From NCBI RefSeq assembly GCF_021462225.1, contig NC_061811.1, positions 3,148,663 through 3,212,662 of the forward strand: DNA of 64,000 bases, given 5' to 3'. Below, in pieces: positions 54,501-64,000 of the stretch (the stretch's first letter is position 1; every line of letters starts with the position of its first letter). Below the pieces are notes generated by a model that ran no database searches, had not been told where the DNA came from, and saw only the letters and a list, made by a program, of their open reading frames with translations. Position numbers and translations under genes: made by a program. This DNA is from Girardinichthys multiradiatus (Eukaryota > Chordata > Actinopteri > Cyprinodontiformes > Goodeidae).

Positions 54501-55468
54501 CAGATCCACATCTAAATGATTAAAATAATATAATGCAGGTTTTAGGAAGTTCAAACAAGTGTAATAAAATACAAAAGGGGAAAAATTCTAAGGGGACAAA
54601 ATATGATCCCATTAATAGACTCCTGGTGATGCACATTTTGTATCGCTGTTATTCCATTCATCGGTGCTGAACTTGACTTGGAAAAAACCAATACAACTTA
54701 TGTTTGGTATGTTAATCTATTTATTTTCTAACAGAATTAAATGAACATTCATTATTAAGTCATAAGCTTCCAAAAAACAAAATCCAGTCACACATAGAGT
54801 TGCACAAAATCAGGAAAAATATCCAGCCGCAATATGTTTTTGAATATTGTAATGATTTTGTTAGCTGGAACTGATCAAAGTTCAGGATGTCCCAACCACT
54901 CTCTGAGTGCTCCAGCATGTTAGCCACTAAACTCAATCAAGTGAGGGCATCAGGGTCAAGTATAGAATGAAGAGCATAAATCCATCATGACTGATCAGTC
55001 TACCAGAAATTTGCATCCAATCAGTCCTTTGTAAATGTGATATTGCACATGCTGATATTGTGACATTAATTACAAGGTCTCCTAAATACAGAGAGTTCTG
55101 TAGTTCAATCTAACAGGGACGTTAAAAATGTCTTTGTCAGAACGCTAAAGTGGAATGAAAACAAAAGACACATTTTGCTTCTGATGTTCACCTTTGAAAC
55201 ATCACAAGCTAGAAAACTAAAAACATTAAGCAAAAGAAACAAACAGAAACACAAAGCATGTCCACAGTTCCAGACACAGGTGTCATGTGTCTGTGAATGT
55301 AAAGGTCAACTCTTTATCCATTGTTTCCCCAAAGTGGGGAATAAAAGATCATCTCACAATGCTGCATAAGCAGATAATGGCATAATTTTTGTGTTAAGTG
55401 GTTTAGCAGTTGTGCCAACCTGCCCATTGCTTTTATAAACAGCAGACAAAGTGCAGGGCAGGATGTCA
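54501..55468. other. Non-coding stretch downstream of the B2-like receptor
   Basis: Probably includes the 3' UTR of the minus-strand gene at 55469. No other feature is recognised. Confidence 0.4.
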
Positions 55469-56584
55469 TTAGAGTCCTATTTGATCTTTAGGATTGAAAA
55501 TCACCACTGGTCTTATTTGCTCTGTTCTATTGACATGCGTTGACACTACAGATCGCTGATATATAGTCATGTCTGATCCTCTGCGCTGATGCTTAGCCAT
55601 TCTGTAGACGGCACTAACCTTCCTTCTAAAGTATTGTCCAGAGAAAACGTACAGCAGAGGGTTCAGCATGCTGTTGAGAAAGGCCAGATACACAGAAACC
55701 TGCTCTCCAATGCTGAGAGTGTGAGACCAGAGCGCTCTATCCAGCACTTTCACATCACAGAGTGTGTCGAGGAAGGTTAAAATCTGGAAGGGACCCCAAC
55801 ACAGTAAAAATAGCAGTGTGACAGCATAGACGAGCACCGTGGCTTTTGTATCATTGAAGTTATGAAAAGCTGCATTTTCCGTTCTCTGAGCGAGAGCCTT
55901 GGTTATGTTCCAGCTGCTGAAAACAATGATGAGGAGAGGAAGCATGAAGCCCAACATGTTCATCAGAATCTGATGGGCAAGCTTCCAAGAACTTTCATGG
56001 GTGTAATCTAAAACACAGGAAGTTGTATTGTACTCCTCAATGAACTTTACCTTTCTGTTAATGATGGTTGGCAGACTGAGGAACAGCCCCAACAGCCACA
56101 GAATGAAGCACATTATCTTAGCATACAGGGTCCGTCTCAACCACCTCGCCTTCATGGTTTTCACAAGAGCTAAGTAGCGATCAATACTAATCATGACCAG
56201 GGTATAGATGCTGGTGTAGAAATTGAGGACTATATTGGAGTTGATCAGTTTGCACAAAGCATCTCCATATGACCAGTTGAACCTGTTCAAGATGTACATC
56301 GCCCAGAACGGGAGTCCACACAGGAGGAGGAAGTCCGCCAGAGCCAGGTTGCTCAGATATATTTCTGCCACAGTAAGTCGGTCCTTGTGGGCCACAAACA
56401 CTGCTAGGACAAAGCTGTTGAAGAGAAGTCCAAACAGCGACAGGATGAAGATGTAAGGAGGAACAATGGTGTGGATCATCTGCCAATCTGTGGAGTCTGG
56501 CAACTCTGATGGGCCAAACTGGAGAAACGAGCTGCTGTTTTTAGGCCTTGCTGAGGATGTAGGTGCTGGCAGAATCTGCTCCAT
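55469..56584 (-). CDS. bdkrb2: Bradykinin receptor, B2-like
   Basis: An intact 371-residue class A GPCR. Helix 2 is SNLALADFLLLCGLPFW. The helix 3 Cys (ALCKLIN) pairs with ECL2 (TTSCVLDY). DRYLALVKTM follows helix 3, matching B2 rather than B1 usage. Helix 6 is LLCWGPFQILTFLDTL, close to the B2-type FLDTL, and helix 7 is NSMLNPLLYVFSG. The N-terminus has one glycosylation site (NSS, residue 16). The C-tail is long and Ser/Thr-bearing, suiting kinase and arrestin control. The minus strand has an acceptor (TTTCTTTGTTTTTCAG) ending 3 nt before the ATG, so a 5' UTR exon is expected upstream. Kinin peptides are the expected ligands, with Gq and calcium signalling (family knowledge). It lies upstream of the B1-like gene in the same orientation, as in other vertebrates. 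Confidence 0.88.
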   Translation of the reverse strand: MEQILPAPTSSARPKNSSSFLQFGPSELPDSTDWQMIHTIVPPYIFILSLFGLLFNSFVLAVFVAHKDRLTVAEIYLSNLALADFLLLCGLPFWAMYILNRFNWSYGDALCKLINSNIVLNFYTSIYTLVMISIDRYLALVKTMKARWLRRTLYAKIMCFILWLLGLFLSLPTIINRKVKFIEEYNTTSCVLDYTHESSWKLAHQILMNMLGFMLPLLIIVFSSWNITKALAQRTENAAFHNFNDTKATVLVYAVTLLFLLCWGPFQILTFLDTLCDVKVLDRALWSHTLSIGEQVSVYLAFLNSMLNPLLYVFSGQYFRRKVSAVYRMAKHQRRGSDMTIYQRSVVSTHVNRTEQIRPVVIFNPKDQIGL

Positions 56585-56734
56585 GAGCTGAAAAACAAAG
56601 AAATTATTCAGAACTTGTCAGCAAAATGGCATTGGTGTGTTTAATCTGCATTAATCACACACGCACATTCTGAAGATTTGTCGAAAGAATTAACACAATC
56701 TAACCATCTGTACATTGTCAATACCTGCTTATTT

Positions 56735-56998
56735 GAGCAGATAGAGAGGCAGGTACACCCAGAACAGGTAGCCCGTCCATCAGAGACACGTCGGGCAAAC
56801 AGCCACGCGCATGGCAATACAGGCAATACAGAGAGGCTAAATACCCTAACATGCATGTTTTCCTGTGGAGGGAGAAAGATGGAGTACCCAGAGAGAATCT
56901 ACACCTACACAATGAGAACATGTAAACTATGAGAAGAAAGGCCTTGGCCATGATTCGGGTCCACGGCCTTCTTGCTGCAAGGCAACAGTACAAAAAAA
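56735..56998 (-). repeat. SINE, near complete (family A)
   Basis: On the minus strand: head with TGTTGCCTTGCAGCAAGAAGG, body with GGTACTCCATCTTTCTCCCT and ACATGCATGTTAGGGTATTT, GATGGACGGGCTACCTGTTC toward the tail. The final tail is missing. It lies 150 bp upstream of the B2-like coding exon. Confidence 0.65.
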
Positions 56999-56999
56999 T

Positions 57000-57800
57000 T
57001 AGACCACTATCCAGCCTGCCTCGAAGTAATTTCACCTTTTACTGAAGCTGCACAACTCAAAGCTAACAAACATCCAACCCCTAACATGAGAATATTTATT
57101 TCATGGATTTCATGTGAATAATTATATCTAACAAAAGTAGATGTTTGGTTGCTCCAATGGGACCTCATCATGTCACTAAGTTGTCCAAAGGCCTGCTAAT
57201 GAATCATTCATTTGAGTCAGGTGTGTATACTCAGAGCAACATCTAAAACAGGACTCTTGACTTTTAGGACTGACTTTGGACACCACCGTCCATTGTCGTG
57301 TTCAGAGACCTGGGTCCTCACTCTTGCTTTCTTGTCTTTAGCTTGGCTCACAGATTTTATAGGATTTAGATGTGGAGATTGGTGGCCTTGGGAGAAGGTG
57401 GGTTTTCTGTCCTACTATGTGGATTTGTCCATATTTTTTGAATTTTTATCCAAATTGGAAATTTCCTGGTATTTGAGGGAGCTTAGGGGGTTCATTCTCC
57501 ATAATACTTCCTTCCATCCTTTCCTTCCAAGCTGAGCCAACCAGAGTATTTGTTGAAAAAAAGCTGACCAAGCTGAAGATAAATAATGATCACCTTTGTG
57601 GTCAGTGATTATAGAAATGGGCCTCTTTGTCATGTCATAATTATCCTTGAGGGAAACAGAAAGTCATGAATTCCCTTAGAAGTTATAAGAAAATCTGATC
57701 AACCACTAAAAATGTATCGTAAAGTAAAAATGTTTGAATTATATAGGATTTTCTTCCTTAATAAAAGTAAACTCAGGAAAAAGGTTGGATATGTAAGATT
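57000..57800. other. Non-coding stretch
   Basis: It may hold the 5' UTR exon and promoter of the B2-like receptor, but I cannot place them. A 107-codon plus frame at 57212-57535 has no recognised motif. Confidence 0.4.
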
Positions 57801-57807
57801 ACATATC

Positions 57808-57938
57808 TTGGCTGGGCCTTGGGCTCCACCCGGAGGAGCTGGAAGAGGTGTCTGGGGAGAGGGACGTCTGGGCGTCCCTGCTGAGTCTGCTGCCCCCGCG
57901 AACCGGTCCCAGATAAGCGGAAGACGACGAGTACGAGT
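57808..57938 (+). repeat. LINE 3' tail fragment (family I)
   Basis: Contains GGCTCCACCCGGAGGAGCTGG, GGGGAGAGGGACGTCTGGGC and the tail CAGATAAGCGGAAGACGACG. It continues the element fragment found at 40473-40620. Confidence 0.65.
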
Positions 57939-57939
57939 A

Positions 57940-58690
57940 TGTAAGATTATCCTGCTTAGTGAAACTGGAATTTACTTTATTGTGCTTTTCTGCACATTCT
58001 TATAATAAGGCCAACAAATTTGCAATAAATGTTTTTTTAAATACACACAATTTGAAAGGCAACTTTGTCAAATACAAAGGAAATGTATGCAAACCTTTGA
58101 ATGTGAAGACAATCATTTAAAAAAACAAAAACGATTTATTAAATTGGCTTTAAGCAAATAGAAAATACTTTTGGTAAAAAATAAAAAAAAAGTGTACTCT
58201 GAAAAAAGGTTCTGTCTTTTCATAAAATGCATGTTAATAACAAATTATAGCTTTTATACCCACACACATACAAACAAACAGATATATATATCTCCTTTCG
58301 ACGTCTTGATGCTTTCTGCTTTCTAATCATTTCTGCCTGGACTGACTTAAACAAAGATTTCAATAGATTTTGCATATTACATGTGTCTATTCAATACCTA
58401 GAAGAAAAATAGTTCTAAAGGAACCTAAGAAGTTCTTACCTTCAGCTTCATTTGAATGCTCCTCGTTTGCTCAGCACAATGATGAAAAAAGGACCCATCT
58501 GGAACCGTACAACAGACTTCAAGTAGGCGTACACAGTAATGAAGAAGGCAGATCTGCTGCAAGTACTTTTGTATACAACTGAATTCTTCTACACCCTTGG
58601 CCAAGGAATTTAATATTTCAACTTGTTTAGGAAAGAGTCAAAGTTTGTTCTGTTACCTCATGTAGGAAGTCAGCCTTAACCGTAGAGTGC
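57940..58690. other. Non-coding stretch
   Basis: AT-rich with A-runs; nothing recognised. Confidence 0.45.
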
Positions 58691-58694
58691 AATA

Positions 58695-60304
58695 CAGGTC
58701 CTTCTCAAAACATTAGCATATTGTGATAAAGTTCATTATTTTCCATAATGTTATGATGAAAATTTAACATTCATATATTTTAGATTCATTGCACACTAAC
58801 TGAAATATTTCAGGTCTTTTATTGTCTTAATACAGATTATTGTGGCATACAGCTCATGAAAACCCGATATTCCTATCTCACAAAATTAACATATTTCATC
58901 CGACCAATAAAAGAAAAGTGTTTTTAATACAAAAAACGTCAACCTTCAAATAATCATGTACAGTTATGCACTCAATGCTTGGTCAGGAATCCTTTTGCAG
59001 AAATGACTGCTTCAATGCGGCGTGGCATGGAGGCAATCAGCCTGTGGCACTGCTGAGGTCTTATGGAGGCCCAGGATGCTTCGATAGCGGCCTTTAGCTC
59101 ATCCAGAGTGTTGGGTCTTGAGTCTCTCAACGTTCTCTTCACAATATCCCACAGATTCTCTATGGGGTTCAGGTCAGGAGAGTTGGCAGGCCAATTCAGC
59201 ACAGTGATACCATGGTCAGTAAACCATTTACCAGTGGTTTTGGCACAGTGAGCAGGTGCCAGGTCGTGCTGAAAAATGAAATCTTCATCTCCATAAAGCT
59301 TTTCAGCAGATGGAAGCATGAAGTGCTCCAAAATCTCCTGATAGCTAGCTGCATTGACCCTGCCCTTGATAAAACACAGTGGACCAACACCAGCAGCTGA
59401 CACGGCACCCCAGACCATCACTGACTGTGGGTACTTGACACTGGACTTCTGGCATTTTGGCATTTCCTTCTCCCCAGTCTTCCTCCAGACTCTGGCACCT
59501 TGATTTCCGAATGACATGCAGAATTTGCTTTCATCTGAAAAAAGTACTTTGGACCACTGAGCAACAGTCCAGTGCTGCTTCTCTGTAGCCCAGGTCAGGC
59601 GCTTCTGCCGCTGTTTCTGGTTCAAAAGTGGCTTGACCTGGGGAATGCGGCACCTGTAGCCCATTTCCTGCACACGCCTGTGCACGGTGGCTCTGGATGT
59701 TTCTACTCCAGACCCAGTCCACTGCTTCCGCAGGTCCCCCAAGGTCTGGAATCGGCCCTTCTCCACAATCTTCCTCAGGGTCCGGTCACCTCTTCTCATT
59801 GTGCAGCGTTTTCTGCCACACTTTTTCCTTCCCACAGACTTCCCACTGAGGTGCCTTGATACAGCACTCTGGGAACAGCCTATTCATTCAGAAATTTCTT
59901 TCTGTGTCTTACCCTCTTGCTTGAGGGTGTCAATACTGGCCTTCTGGACAGCAGTCAGGTCGGCAGTCTTACCCATGATTGGGGTTTTGAGTGATGAACC
60001 AGGCTGGGAGTTTTAAAGGCCTCAGGAATCTTTTGCAGGTGTTTAGAGTTAACTCGTTGATTCAGATGATTAGGTTCATAGCTCGTTTAGAGACCCTTTT
60101 AATGATATGCTAATTTTGTGAGATATGAATTTTGGGTTTTCATGAGCTGTATGCCAAAATCATCCGTATTAAGACAATAAAAGACCTGAAATATTTCAGT
60201 TAGTGTGCAATGAATCTAAAATATATGAATGTTAAATTTTCATCATTACATTATGGAAAATAATGAACTTTATCACAATATGATAATATTTTGAGAAGGA
60301 CCTG
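58695..60304 (-). mobile_element. Tc1-like transposon copy 4 (family E)
   Basis: 1610 bp between TA duplications (58693-58694, 60305-60306). Ends CAGGTCC...GGACCTG. It has the same length as copy 1 and shares its nonsense codon. Confidence 0.95.
58972..59976 (-). pseudogene. Tc1-like transposase copy 4, nonsense at codon 31
   Basis: The frame opens with the ATG at 59976 (MGKTADLTAV) and is stopped by TGA at 59886-59884, codon 31, as in copy 1. The remaining 303 codons are open and include FSDESKF, FQHDLAPAH and SPDLNPIENLW, so the DD34E triad is intact. Private changes include S to C after FQHDLAPAH and a C-terminal LTKH for PTKY. Confidence 0.9.
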
Positions 60305-60319
60305 TATGTGCTAGAGAGA

Positions 60320-61430
60320 ATCCTAAACTGCAGTGTGCCAGGATTTCACCACAGAAGTGATGTGGTTTTCCAAAACAAATTTCTTTGGTTTTTGCTTTTT
60401 GTCACAGTTAAATGTTTTAAACCAACACATTTTAAGATCAAATATAAAACAAGTAAATACTAAAAGCAGTTTGCAAATGGCTTGCCCAATGTGAAAAAGT
60501 GAAGGCCCCCAAAATCTAACAACTGGTTGGTTTATCCCATTAGCAATGGCTGCCTTCAGCAATTTGTAATAATTGGCAGTTAGTCTTTTATATCACTGTG
60601 GATAAATTTTAACCACATTTCTTTGCATTTGAGGATATTCCACCAAGAATGCCCTATTTAATGTCACGTTAGGCACACAGGACAAACATCTGCAAAAAAG
60701 TTCCACTTTTGTCTCATCAGTAAGCAGAATATTTTCTCAAAACTCGTGGTAAAGGGCCATTGTGTTCTTTTGGGTCAGCAGTGGTTCTGGCCTTAAAGCT
60801 CTCCCATGGAGGCCATTTCTGCCCAGTGTCTCTTTCATGGAGTTTAAATAAAAATTCAACATGGAAGACTCACCATCACCTCCAGCTTTGTCTAATTACT
60901 CCTCCATGCAGCTCTGCTCCACCAATCAGTGTCAAGTCTGCATTTCTCCCCGGCCAATCATCCTTCAAGGCTCCGCTTTAAAAGATCTTCATCCATGGAA
61001 CCCTCCGTTCTGCAGCTGAACTTTGACCCTCCTCCACCCCATCTCCACCATTTGGCTTCCAAACTCTTTCCAAATCTCCTCAGGCCTCCAATCCACCACC
61101 AGGATCGGATCCCAGGGGGGAAGACATCTCTAAATCTAACCCTAAGATGTTCAGTCAAGTGCATGTCATTCTCACCATTCACGTCTTCCACTGGGGTCCA
61201 AGCGCCAAAGATATAAACATTCACTAATAAACTTTTCTAATTGCATCCCTGTCTTCTCTTTGTGAGTCTTTCCAGGTTGAATTATTGATGAATCATGACC
61301 TTTTACCCTAACTGAGGCAGTGAGGTCGGCAGAGCTTTAGATGTTGTTCTGGGCTCTTCTGTGACCTCCTGGATGAGTCGTTGATTAGCTCTTGGAGTAT
61401 TTTTGGTCAATATCAGTTAGTTCTAATATT
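60320..61430 (-). mobile_element. Decayed Tc1-like transposon (family J) with an insertion
   Basis: The plus strand follows the antisense of a fish Tc1-like element: 60480-60560 (AAAATCTAACAACTGGTTGG), 60690-60840 (TTTGTCTCATCAGTAAGCAG; CTCCCATGGAGGCCATTTCT) and 61310-61400 (GTGACCTCCTGGATGAGTCG). A block of unrelated DNA (about 60845-61295) splits it. Stops and deletions make it inactive. Its transposase start, on the far side, is missing. Confidence 0.65.
60845..61295. other. Insertion of unknown type in the Tc1-like relic
   Basis: About 450 bp of pyrimidine-rich sequence between two Tc1-like segments that belong together. Its edges carry inverted, near-matching AATTCAACaTGG and CCaGGTTGAATT text. 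AATAAAC occurs near its right end (61226-61232), as at an LTR or retrotransposon end. No protein is recognised. Confidence 0.4.
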
Positions 61431-61552
61431 TACAAACTGGCTGAGTTGAGAAGATGACATAACGTGAAAAATCTTTGCACTACAGATACATTTAAACATT
61501 TCATGATATTTTTCACCTTAACAAGAGGATTATGTATAAATACGTCAAACTA

Positions 61553-62210
61553 CAAAGCTTATAGTTAGAGTGGCTTAGGTTATCCTGAGCTATCTCTGTA
61601 GTTATCTTGCTTTAGAGTTGGGCTTCTGAAAGACATCATTGCCACTTTCCCTCACTTTTCTACATTCTCCTACTACTCTCCAATTTTGTATTATTTGCTG
61701 TTATTTCAGCTTTTAACTCAATGTTCTCTCTCTTTTCTCTATCTAGAAGCTACACCTGCCCTGGCTCTGTGTTTAGCTGTGGCACCCTCCTAGAGGGGGA
61801 CACCAGTTAAGCTGCTGCTGCCATCACCTTAATGCTCACCTTCTACCTTCTACACTTGGCCCTGTCTTTTAGTGTTTAACCCTGGTCACTGTCACTACAT
61901 TCACGCTCAGTATGAGGGATTGCTGCAAAGTCAATGCCAGTGACTGTCCACTGTCGCTACATAGCTCATCCAGGAGGAGTGAATGCTGCAAGTCACTGAC
62001 TGGATGCAATCTGCTGGGTTTCCTTAGATAGAAAAACTTTTTAACCAATTTAATGATAAACTGAATCTGACTGCACTGTTTGATGACCAGGATCAACTGG
62101 AAAATATGTATTTGACTTGGAATCTGTATGATTGTATTAATTGACTTTGTAAAGTGCCATGAGACATTTCTTGTGAATTAATATTATATAAATAAACTGA
62201 ATTAAATAAA
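61553..62210 (+). repeat. LINE 3' end (family B)
   Basis: Follows 45750-46980 from AAAGCTTATAGTTAGAGTGG through CTACTACTCTCCAATTTTG and GTGAATGCTGCAAGTCACTG to ATAAATAAACTGAATTAAAT, with an internal deletion of several hundred bases. Only the 3' UTR is present. Confidence 0.8.
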
Positions 62211-64000
62211 CAGATTATCGTAAAATTATGTAGTTGTGTTATCATAATCTTTTTTATCCCGTATGTTGATCTATTGTTTATACGAAACCTCTCTGCAATG
62301 TAGATGTGCTTGTCTGTTGCCAAGCTGGTAAACTGTATTTTATGTGATATGACACATGCGTGTATACGTTAGCTATCTGCATTGAGAAATGTGACTTTAT
62401 GAAACGGAAATTAATGACATTGTATCTGATTTGACTGTGGATCCTTTTAACCTGCGATTTAAAAATAAATTTTGAGTCTGTTATAAGCACACAATATTTA
62501 TGTTCTGGTCAAATTTGTGTTCTTTCTCTTGATACTCTTGTTTCAGGATGGGCCTTTGTCATATCAGTGTTTATTTGTTAGAAGCTCAGATCCTCATATG
62601 TAGAGGTTTAGTCTTAAATACAACAGTGGGATGGTGGCACCACCCATCCAGGATGACACATTTGTGTTGTTATTTTATGTCAGAAAGAACTCCTCTTTGA
62701 AGACATAAATTATGACACAGACTGGTACTCAAAAATGAGGGAAATAGATAGATAATAAGTTAGTGTCTAAATATTTTACATAAAAGATAGTTATAATATT
62801 ACTGCTTGTGTATAAGTAGAGTGCACAGTGAGATCTTTTGCAGGTGGATACATGTCAAAAGAAAAACATGACTTGCATATTGAACTGGGCCTCTTTAAGA
62901 AAACATTTTGATGGTGTTAACCACAGGTTTTCTGCTCAAAGTAAGCTGCCAGTTTTCTTTACTCATTGAAGAGTCTCAATACATCCATCAGCTTTTTAAT
63001 TCAAAGTTTTGCCAATTCAAATGAATGAGTGTATAAATGAAATATACTTCACTTCAGGTAATTAATCTGAAAGAACTTGGAAGGGTTATTTAAAATATTT
63101 TGTGTCCTTTTATGGTCACTCAGGAGCAGACTAGCCACTTGTTGGATCATCCGTAAACAATTATCTCAAAAAAACTAAAAGTCTTCTCTCTTGCTCTATA
63201 ATCCCAAATGAAGGCCTTTACTTTTCCTTTTTTTTTACATTTACATTTATTACCTTCCATTATGGCTGAATAATCCTCCATGACATGAATAAACATGTCA
63301 CATATTTTATGTTGTTCTTACAATGTTGAAGTCTGTTTTTTTCAGGATACTGAGGAATTTCTCCCATTTCACGCAGAGCATGCAAGAGCCACCTTCAACA
63401 CATCAGCCCAGTATCTCAACCCGTAGATCTGAAAAACATGATTTTTTTATTCATGAAGCGGGAAGTAGAAACTCAAAAGAAATGGAAAAAGATTAGATCA
63501 GGTCTTCCAGATATTATTTCCATGTAAGAGTAGTCACCAAATCCCAAAGATCTATCAAAATCAGAGTTGCATATTTGTCTGTAAATTATGCGACTTGGCG
63601 TAAGCTGATTCCAGGCCAAGTTCAACAGTTTACAAAACATCAGTGTTCTTGTCTGGTTTCAGATGAAAATATTTGTCTCTGTACAGTTATAAAACCAGTA
63701 TTTCTGCCTTGTTAAAGTTAACAAATTAGAACCTTTGAGGCATGTTGTGTCATGCTTCTTTACTTTACAAAGCTGCTGAACACAACATGCTGTGTTTTCA
63801 TAATGGAGGTTAAGAAACATGTTTCCTGTTTTTTCTATTGTTTAACAGCATAGAAACTAAAATTCTTCAGTAGTAAAATGAAATGCTTGTGAGAGACACT
63901 AATGGCACCTGAAGGGCCATCTTAAAGCAGAGATCTTAACCATCTGCAAGCATTTCAGGCTGTGCCCTGTCTGATGGATGAGGGCCAGTTTTGTAAGGGG
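62211..64000. other. Non-coding stretch to the window end
   Basis: AT-rich. No exon, repeat family or receptor sequence is recognised. Confidence 0.45.

Noticed and set aside
57212..57535. 107-codon plus-strand frame upstream of the B2-like receptor
   Set aside because: No motif, and opposite in strand to the local gene; likely chance.

Overview
The window is vertebrate nuclear DNA, almost certainly from a teleost fish and probably a percomorph. It is AT-rich, its genes are separated by many kilobases and have introns, and it is dense in fish-type repeats: several Tc1/mariner-like families, L2/CR1/Rex-like LINEs, tRNA-derived SINEs, a Ty3/gypsy chromovirus and endogenous retroviruses. Nothing prokaryotic (operons, ribosome binding sites, CRISPR) is present. 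Species and chromosome cannot be read from the sequence.

The host genes are class A G-protein-coupled receptors, all on the minus strand. In transcription order: a B2-like bradykinin receptor (coding exon 55469-56584); a B1-like bradykinin receptor (coding exon 41598-42633, with a 20-nt first coding exon proposed at 47490-47509); a decayed third bradykinin-receptor copy (33435-34214, with its own first exon at 37366-37385); and an orphan first exon at 31371-31390 whose second exon is gone. A proton-sensing-type receptor (GPR65/GPR132/GPR4/GPR68 group) lies at 6606-7541. The bradykinin-type genes look like a tandem array that grew and then decayed.

The rest is mainly transposon debris. 1.5-2.4 kb: mariner-like relic with very long inverted repeats. 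4.3-5.2 kb: decayed Tc1-like copy. 9.5-11.0 kb: LINE reverse-transcriptase relic. 11.0-17.6 kb: Ty3/gypsy chromovirus carrying an LTR-like insertion. 17.6-22.9 kb: minus-strand endogenous retrovirus (pol, env, 3' LTR) inserted in the gypsy LTR and itself carrying a Tc1 copy. 22.9-24.6 kb: a 20-bp minisatellite that ends the retroviral pol. 24.7-30.4 kb: three Tc1-like families, a SINE segment and a solo retroviral LTR. 32.2-32.7 kb: a second solo LTR. 43.0-47.3 kb: an L2-like LINE in the B1-like intron, split by another LINE. 51-52.6 and 58.7-60.3 kb: further Tc1 copies.

One Tc1 family has four nearly complete copies with TA duplications, yet each copy is disabled (shared nonsense codon, catalytic Asp to Asn, or a 21-bp deletion). 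I saw no convincing wholly new system. The best leads are the bradykinin-receptor duplication with its 20-nt first exons, the AUGA-overlapping upstream ORF on the proton-sensor-like gene, and the nested retroelement/minisatellite block. Family assignments are by reading the sequence, without database searches.
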